Below, one piece after another: positions 6,817 to 9,903 of a stretch of 9,903 nt of DNA (its first letter is position 1; every line of letters starts with the position of its first letter). This DNA comes from DASUZD01 sp036377055. GTDB lineage: Bacteria; Actinomycetota; Thermoleophilia; Gaiellales; Gaiellaceae. The DNA is taken from the NCBI GenBank assembly GCA_036377055.1, contig DASUZD010000261.1:1-9903 (forward strand). The letters run 5' to 3'. The position numbers and the translations under genes are program-made. The notes under the pieces are model-generated. The model had not been told where the DNA came from. It did no database searches and was given only the letters and a program-made list of their open reading frames with translations.

Positions 6817-6836
6817 AAAACCAGGCCAACGCGAAT
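6810..6836 (+). promoter_or_regulatory. Predicted autoregulatory ECF promoter of the sigma factor gene
   Basis: The plus strand reads CGAACCG (6810-6816), 14 bases, then GCGAAT (6831-6836), matching the motif before the two minus-strand units. As I recall, SigK-type promoters carry a -10 with CGAAT. Transcription would start near 6843-6844, so the ATG at 6835 overlaps the -10 and cannot be used. The leader to ATG 6901 would be about 57 nt. Confidence 0.65.
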
Positions 6837-6876
6837 GCGCCGCATGACCCGAAGCGGAAGCGTGTTAGCGTTTCGA

Positions 6877-6896
6877 GGCCGCCAGGGTCGGCGGCC
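6877..6896 (+). promoter_or_regulatory. Hairpin with AGGG in its loop just before the sigma factor start
   Basis: GGCCGCC (6877-6883) and GGCGGCC (6890-6896) form a perfect 7-bp stem around AGGGTC. The only Shine-Dalgarno-like bases near ATG 6901 (AGGG) lie in the loop. This could modulate translation of the sigma factor, but in such GC-rich sequence a chance stem is possible. Confidence 0.4.
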
Positions 6897-6900
6897 GCTG

Positions 6901-7494
6901 ATGCCTCGAGACCTCGCGCACCTCTCCGACGAAGCGCTCGTCGCGCTCGTGGCCCGGTCCGACGAGACCGCGCTCGCCGAGCTCTACGACCGGTTCGGGC
7001 GCGTCGCGTTCGGCCTCGCGCGGAGGATCCTGCGCGACGACGCGCTCGCCGAGGACGCCGTCCAGGAAGGCTTCCTCGCCGCGTGGCGCTCGGCGAGTCG
7101 GTTCGTTCCAGAGCGCGCGAAGGCGAGCACGTGGCTGCTGACGCTCGTCCATCGTCGCGCGGTCGACCTCGTCCGCCGCGAGGAGCGGCGCCGTGCGGAA
7201 TCGCTGGCCGAAGAGCTCGAGCCGGCCGGCGGCGCGACCGACGAGGCCGTCTGGCTTCGCTACGAGCGCGAACGGGTCCAGAACGCGCTGAAGCGGCTCC
7301 CGGACCAGCAGCGGGAGGCGCTCGAGCTGGCCTACTACGGAGGGTTCACGCAGTCGGAGCTCGCTGACCGGCTCGGACAACCCGTGGGTACGATCAAGAG
7401 CAGGATGTTCACCGGCCTGAGCCGGCTCCGCGACCTGCTGGCGGAGCCCGAGCTCGACGAGAGGACATGGAGACCGACACCATCCACGAGCTGA
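6901..7494 (+). CDS. sigK: ECF RNA polymerase sigma factor, SigK-like
   Basis: This alternative sigma factor should direct RNA polymerase to the CGAACCG-N14-GCGAA(T/C) promoters. From ATG at 6901 it is 197 residues. Region 2 spans about 22-95 (LAELYDRFGRVAFGLARRIL, then DAVQEGFLAAWR and WLLTLVHRRAVDLVRREERR). Region 4 spans about 125-180 (ALKRLPDQQREALELAYYGGFT, then the helix-turn-helix ELADRLGQPVGTIKSRM). HRRAVD, ELAYYGG and TIKSRM closely resemble mycobacterial SigK as I recall it, and the distance from MPRD to the first region 2 helix equals that in SigK, which supports this start. ATG 6844 would be nearly leaderless and adds 19 basic residues; ATG 6835 overlaps the -10 element. The 3' end overlaps the anti-sigma gene by 28 bases. 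The ECF class is certain; SigK grouping is likely. Confidence 0.93.
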   Translation: MPRDLAHLSDEALVALVARSDETALAELYDRFGRVAFGLARRILRDDALAEDAVQEGFLAAWRSASRFVPERAKASTWLLTLVHRRAVDLVRREERRRAESLAEELEPAGGATDEAVWLRYERERVQNALKRLPDQQREALELAYYGGFTQSELADRLGQPVGTIKSRMFTGLSRLRDLLAEPELDERTWRPTPSTS

Positions 7495-8150
7495 CCGCTG
7501 CGTACGCGCTCGACGCGCTGGACGACGCCGAGGTGCGCCGGTACGAGGACCACCTCGCGCACTGCCCGCGCTGCCGTGAGGACCTCGCGTCGTTCGCCGA
7601 GGCCGCGTCGTCGCTCGCGTACGCGTCGGCCGGGCCGGCGCCGTCGCCGACGCTGCGCACGCGGATCCTCGAGCAGGCGCGGAGCGAGCGGCCGAACGTC
7701 GTTCCGCTCCGGCGCCGCGTCACGTGGATCGCGACCGCCGCTGCGGCTGCGGCGGCGTGCGCAGCACTCGGCCTCGGTCTCTGGGCCGCTTCTCTCTCGC
7801 GGTCGCTCGACCGCGAGCGCGGCCGACAGGCGGCCGTCGCCGCCGTGCTCGGAGACCCGGCCGCGCGGCGCTTCACCCTCTCGAGCGGCCATGGCTCGCT
7901 CGTCGTGGCGAGAACCGGCCGCGCCGTTCTGCTCGTCTCCGGGTTCCAGCGCGCGCCGAGCGGCAAGGTCTACGAGGCGTGGGTCGTCCAGAACGGGACC
8001 CCGCGCCGCGCCGGCACGTTCAAGAAGGGCCAGACGGCGGCGCTGCTGACGACGCGGGTGCCGCAGGGCGCGAAGGTCCTCGTCACGCAGGAGCGCGCGC
8101 CGGGCGTCGACCAGCCCACGAGCACACCGATCACAGGCACGCAGGCTTAG
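7467..8150 (+). CDS. rskA: RskA-type transmembrane anti-sigma factor
   Basis: This is predicted to bind and hold the SigK-like sigma factor at the membrane until a signal triggers its proteolysis. The 227 residues contain a cytoplasmic anti-sigma domain with a zinc-finger motif HLAHCPRC (H29, C33, C36, the H-x3-C-x2-C pattern). A single alanine-rich membrane helix (about 85-109) follows, then an extracytoplasmic RskA domain (about 120-220) with the family-like FTLSSGHGSLVV, APSGKVYEAWVV and VLVTQERAPGVDQPT. ATG at 7467 has GAGAGG 3-8 bases upstream and lies inside the sigma gene (28-base overlap in another frame), the usual coupled arrangement for an ECF pair. The topology places the sensor domain outside the membrane. 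Partner identity is inferred from adjacency. Confidence 0.93.
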   Translation: METDTIHELTAAYALDALDDAEVRRYEDHLAHCPRCREDLASFAEAASSLAYASAGPAPSPTLRTRILEQARSERPNVVPLRRRVTWIATAAAAAAACAALGLGLWAASLSRSLDRERGRQAAVAAVLGDPAARRFTLSSGHGSLVVARTGRAVLLVSGFQRAPSGKVYEAWVVQNGTPRRAGTFKKGQTAALLTTRVPQGAKVLVTQERAPGVDQPTSTPITGTQA

Positions 8151-8160
8151 ACTTCGGCGC

Positions 8161-9903
8161 TTGCGTCGCCGGCGGATCCGCAAGCTTCGCCTCTTCGTCC
8201 TGCTCCTCGCGCTCTCGCTGACCGCGTTCGCGTCGTTCACGTTCGGGCTCGTCGTCGCGCTCGCGGAGGAGATCCCCAAGCTCGACCCGAGTCGATCGCG
8301 CCCGGAGGTGAACAGCTACGTCTACGCCGCCGACGGCCACACCGTGCTCGCGGTCCTGCGCGGGTCGCAGAGCCGTGTGCTCGTGCCGGAGTCCGAGATG
8401 TCGCCCTGGATCAGGCACGCGATCGTCGCGGTCGAGGACAAGCGGTTCTACGAGCACCGCGGCGTCGACCTGCACGGGATCCTGCGGGCGGTCTGGGCGG
8501 ACGTCAGGAACAAGAGCGTCGTCGAGGGCGGCTCGACGATCACGCAGCAGTACGTGAAAAACGCGTACGTCTCGAACCAGCGGTCGATCGGCCGGAAGCT
8601 GCGCGAGGCGGCGCTCGCGTGGCAGCTCGAGCAGCGGCGCTCGAAGGACTGGATTCTGACCGCGTACCTGAACACGATCTACTTCGGGAACGGCGCGTAC
8701 GGCGTCCAGCAGGCGGCGCAGACGTATTTCCACAAGGGCGCGCGGAGGCTCTCGCTCGCGGAGTCGGCGCTGCTGGCGGGCATTCCGGCCGATCCGAGCC
8801 GCTTCGACCCGGTGCGCAAGCCGGCGGCGGCTCGGGCACGGCGGCAGGTCGTCCTCCGCGACCTGCTCGCGCAGCGCTACGTCAGCCTCGCCGACTACCA
8901 GAATGCGTCGCGCGTGCCGCTCCCGCAGCCGCAGGACATCCGTTTGCCGGGCACGCAGGGGCCGGCGCCGTACTTCTCGAACTACGTGAAGGAGCAGCTC
9001 GTCGCGCGCTACGGGGCCGCGGGCGTCTACGGCGCCGGGTTGAAGGTGCGGACGACGATCGACCTGCGCCTCCAGAAGCTCGCGCGCGAGGCGGTCGCGG
9101 ACCAGCTGACCGATCCCGACGGCCCGATGGCGGCGCTCGTCGCCGTCGACCCGCACAACGGCCGCGTGCTGGCGATGGTCGGCGGCCGCGACTACCGGCA
9201 CAACCAGTTCAACCTCGCGGTCCAGGGCCGTCGGCAGCCGGGGTCGTCCTTCAAGCCGTTCGTCCTCGCGACCGCGCTCCAGCAGGGGATCTCGCCGCAG
9301 ACTTCCTTCGCCTCGAAGCCGGTCGACATCTACATCGGCGGGCGGACCTGGTCGGTGCACAACTACGAGGACGAGTACCTCGGCACCATCGACCTGACCT
9401 CGGCGACGGTCCACTCCGACAACGCGGTCTTCGCGCAGCTGACGAAGCTGGTCGGGCCGGCGCAGGTGGCGAGGACCGCCCGCCGCCTCGGGATCCAGAG
9501 CCCGCTGCGCGGCTACTTCTCGATCGGACTGGGGTCACAGGGCGTGAACCCGCTCGAGATGGCGCGGGCGTACGCAGGGTTCGCGAACGGCGGCTTCCGG
9601 CTCGACGGCAACGCGTTCGGGAACGAGCCACGCGCGATCGAGTGGGTGCGCGACGTGCACGGCAAGGTCGTCGACCGGAACGACCCGGCGCCGCGGCGTG
9701 AGCTACGGCCGGAGACGGCGGCGCTCGTCACGTCGCTGCTCGAGGGCGTCGTCCGCGAAGGGACAGGCCGTGCTGCCCAGCTGACCGACGGCCGCGTCGC
9801 GGCGGGCAAGACCGGGACGACCGAGAACTACGGCGACGCGTGGTTCTGCGGCTACGTGCCGCAGCTCGTCGCGTGCGTGTGGGTCGGCTATCCGGACAGC
9901 GTC
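8161..9903 (+). CDS. Class A penicillin-binding protein (partial, 3' end outside window)
   Basis: This bifunctional peptidoglycan synthase polymerises lipid II and cross-links stem peptides outside the membrane. The visible 581 residues begin with a basic segment (RRRRIRKLRLF) and one membrane helix (about 9-36). The GT51 glycosyltransferase domain has VAVEDKRFYEHRG (catalytic Glu E92), GGSTITQQ (123-130), RKLREAALAWQLE and YFGNGAYGVQQAA. The transpeptidase domain has SSFK (nucleophile S362, K365), SDN (419-421) and KTGT (550-553). All catalytic motifs are intact. TTG at 8161, 10 bases after the anti-sigma stop, is the best start because the basic and membrane segments follow directly, but no good ribosome-binding site is visible. 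The frame stays open to the window end; about 100-250 further residues would be typical. The short gap suggests co-transcription with the sigma/anti-sigma pair. Confidence 0.93.
   Translation, partial: MRRRRIRKLRLFVLLLALSLTAFASFTFGLVVALAEEIPKLDPSRSRPEVNSYVYAADGHTVLAVLRGSQSRVLVPESEMSPWIRHAIVAVEDKRFYEHRGVDLHGILRAVWADVRNKSVVEGGSTITQQYVKNAYVSNQRSIGRKLREAALAWQLEQRRSKDWILTAYLNTIYFGNGAYGVQQAAQTYFHKGARRLSLAESALLAGIPADPSRFDPVRKPAAARARRQVVLRDLLAQRYVSLADYQNASRVPLPQPQDIRLPGTQGPAPYFSNYVKEQLVARYGAAGVYGAGLKVRTTIDLRLQKLAREAVADQLTDPDGPMAALVAVDPHNGRVLAMVGGRDYRHNQFNLAVQGRRQPGSSFKPFVLATALQQGISPQTSFASKPVDIYIGGRTWSVHNYEDEYLGTIDLTSATVHSDNAVFAQLTKLVGPAQVARTARRLGIQSPLRGYFSIGLGSQGVNPLEMARAYAGFANGGFRLDGNAFGNEPRAIEWVRDVHGKVVDRNDPAPRRELRPETAALVTSLLEGVVREGTGRAAQLTDGRVAAGKTGTTENYGDAWFCGYVPQLVACVWVGYPDSV

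Noticed and set aside
6749..6845. 32-residue N-terminal extension of the DUF4331 protein
   Set aside because: It would cross the divergent promoter region, and AAGGAG plus a clean signal peptide fix the start at 6749.
5718..7367. 549-codon open frame on the plus strand across the DUF4331 gene and into sigK
   Set aside because: It runs antisense to DUF4331 and then in the wrong frame through sigK, crosses the promoter region and shows no family motif.
8131..9414. 427-codon open frame on the minus strand opposite the penicillin-binding protein
   Set aside because: The Arg/Val/Asp/His-rich shadow translation has no domain, while the opposite strand carries all GT51 and transpeptidase motifs.

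Overview
The window looks like chromosomal DNA of a high-GC actinobacterium. The first 409 bases are the 5' part of a 16S rRNA gene on the minus strand. Its signatures (the AGAGTTTGATCC start, the GGCGGCGCGCTTAACAC stretch and the CTCCTACGGGAGGCAGCAG block) and the strong G/C third-position bias fit Actinobacteria. From memory of the V1 region I would guess class Thermoleophilia (Gaiellales-like), but no alignment was possible.

Layout. (1) Positions 1-744 hold the 5' end of a 16S gene, about 300 nt of pre-rRNA leader with three tandem hairpins, a boxA-like element and an intrinsic-terminator-like hairpin, and a near-consensus rRNA promoter whose -35 box lies in the last codons of tyrS. (2) Positions 730-5260, minus strand, hold a tightly packed unit transcribed towards the rRNA operon: a membrane-anchored TPR protein, a NicO/RcnA-type metal transporter, a NiCoT-type metal transporter and tyrosyl-tRNA synthetase. 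The junctions are a 4-base overlap, 1 base and 13 bases. (3) Positions 5364-6749, minus strand, hold a secreted DUF4331 protein with its own Shine-Dalgarno and a terminator hairpin. (4) Positions 6901-9903, plus strand, hold a SigK-like ECF sigma factor, an overlapping RskA-type membrane anti-sigma factor and, 10 bases later, a class A penicillin-binding protein cut by the window end.

How they fit together. The most informative signal is a promoter-like motif, CGAACCG-N14-GCGAA(T/C). It occurs three times with identical spacing: in front of the TPR/metal-transporter unit, in front of the DUF4331 gene, and in front of the sigma factor gene. The GCGAAT half resembles the -10 element I recall for SigK-type sigma factors. 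I infer an autoregulated ECF switch, held by a membrane anti-sigma factor, that turns on a secreted DUF4331 protein, a TPR protein and two Ni/Co-type transporters, possibly with read-through into a cell-wall synthase and tyrS. This is a coherent envelope or metal-response regulon that I do not recognise as a characterised system.
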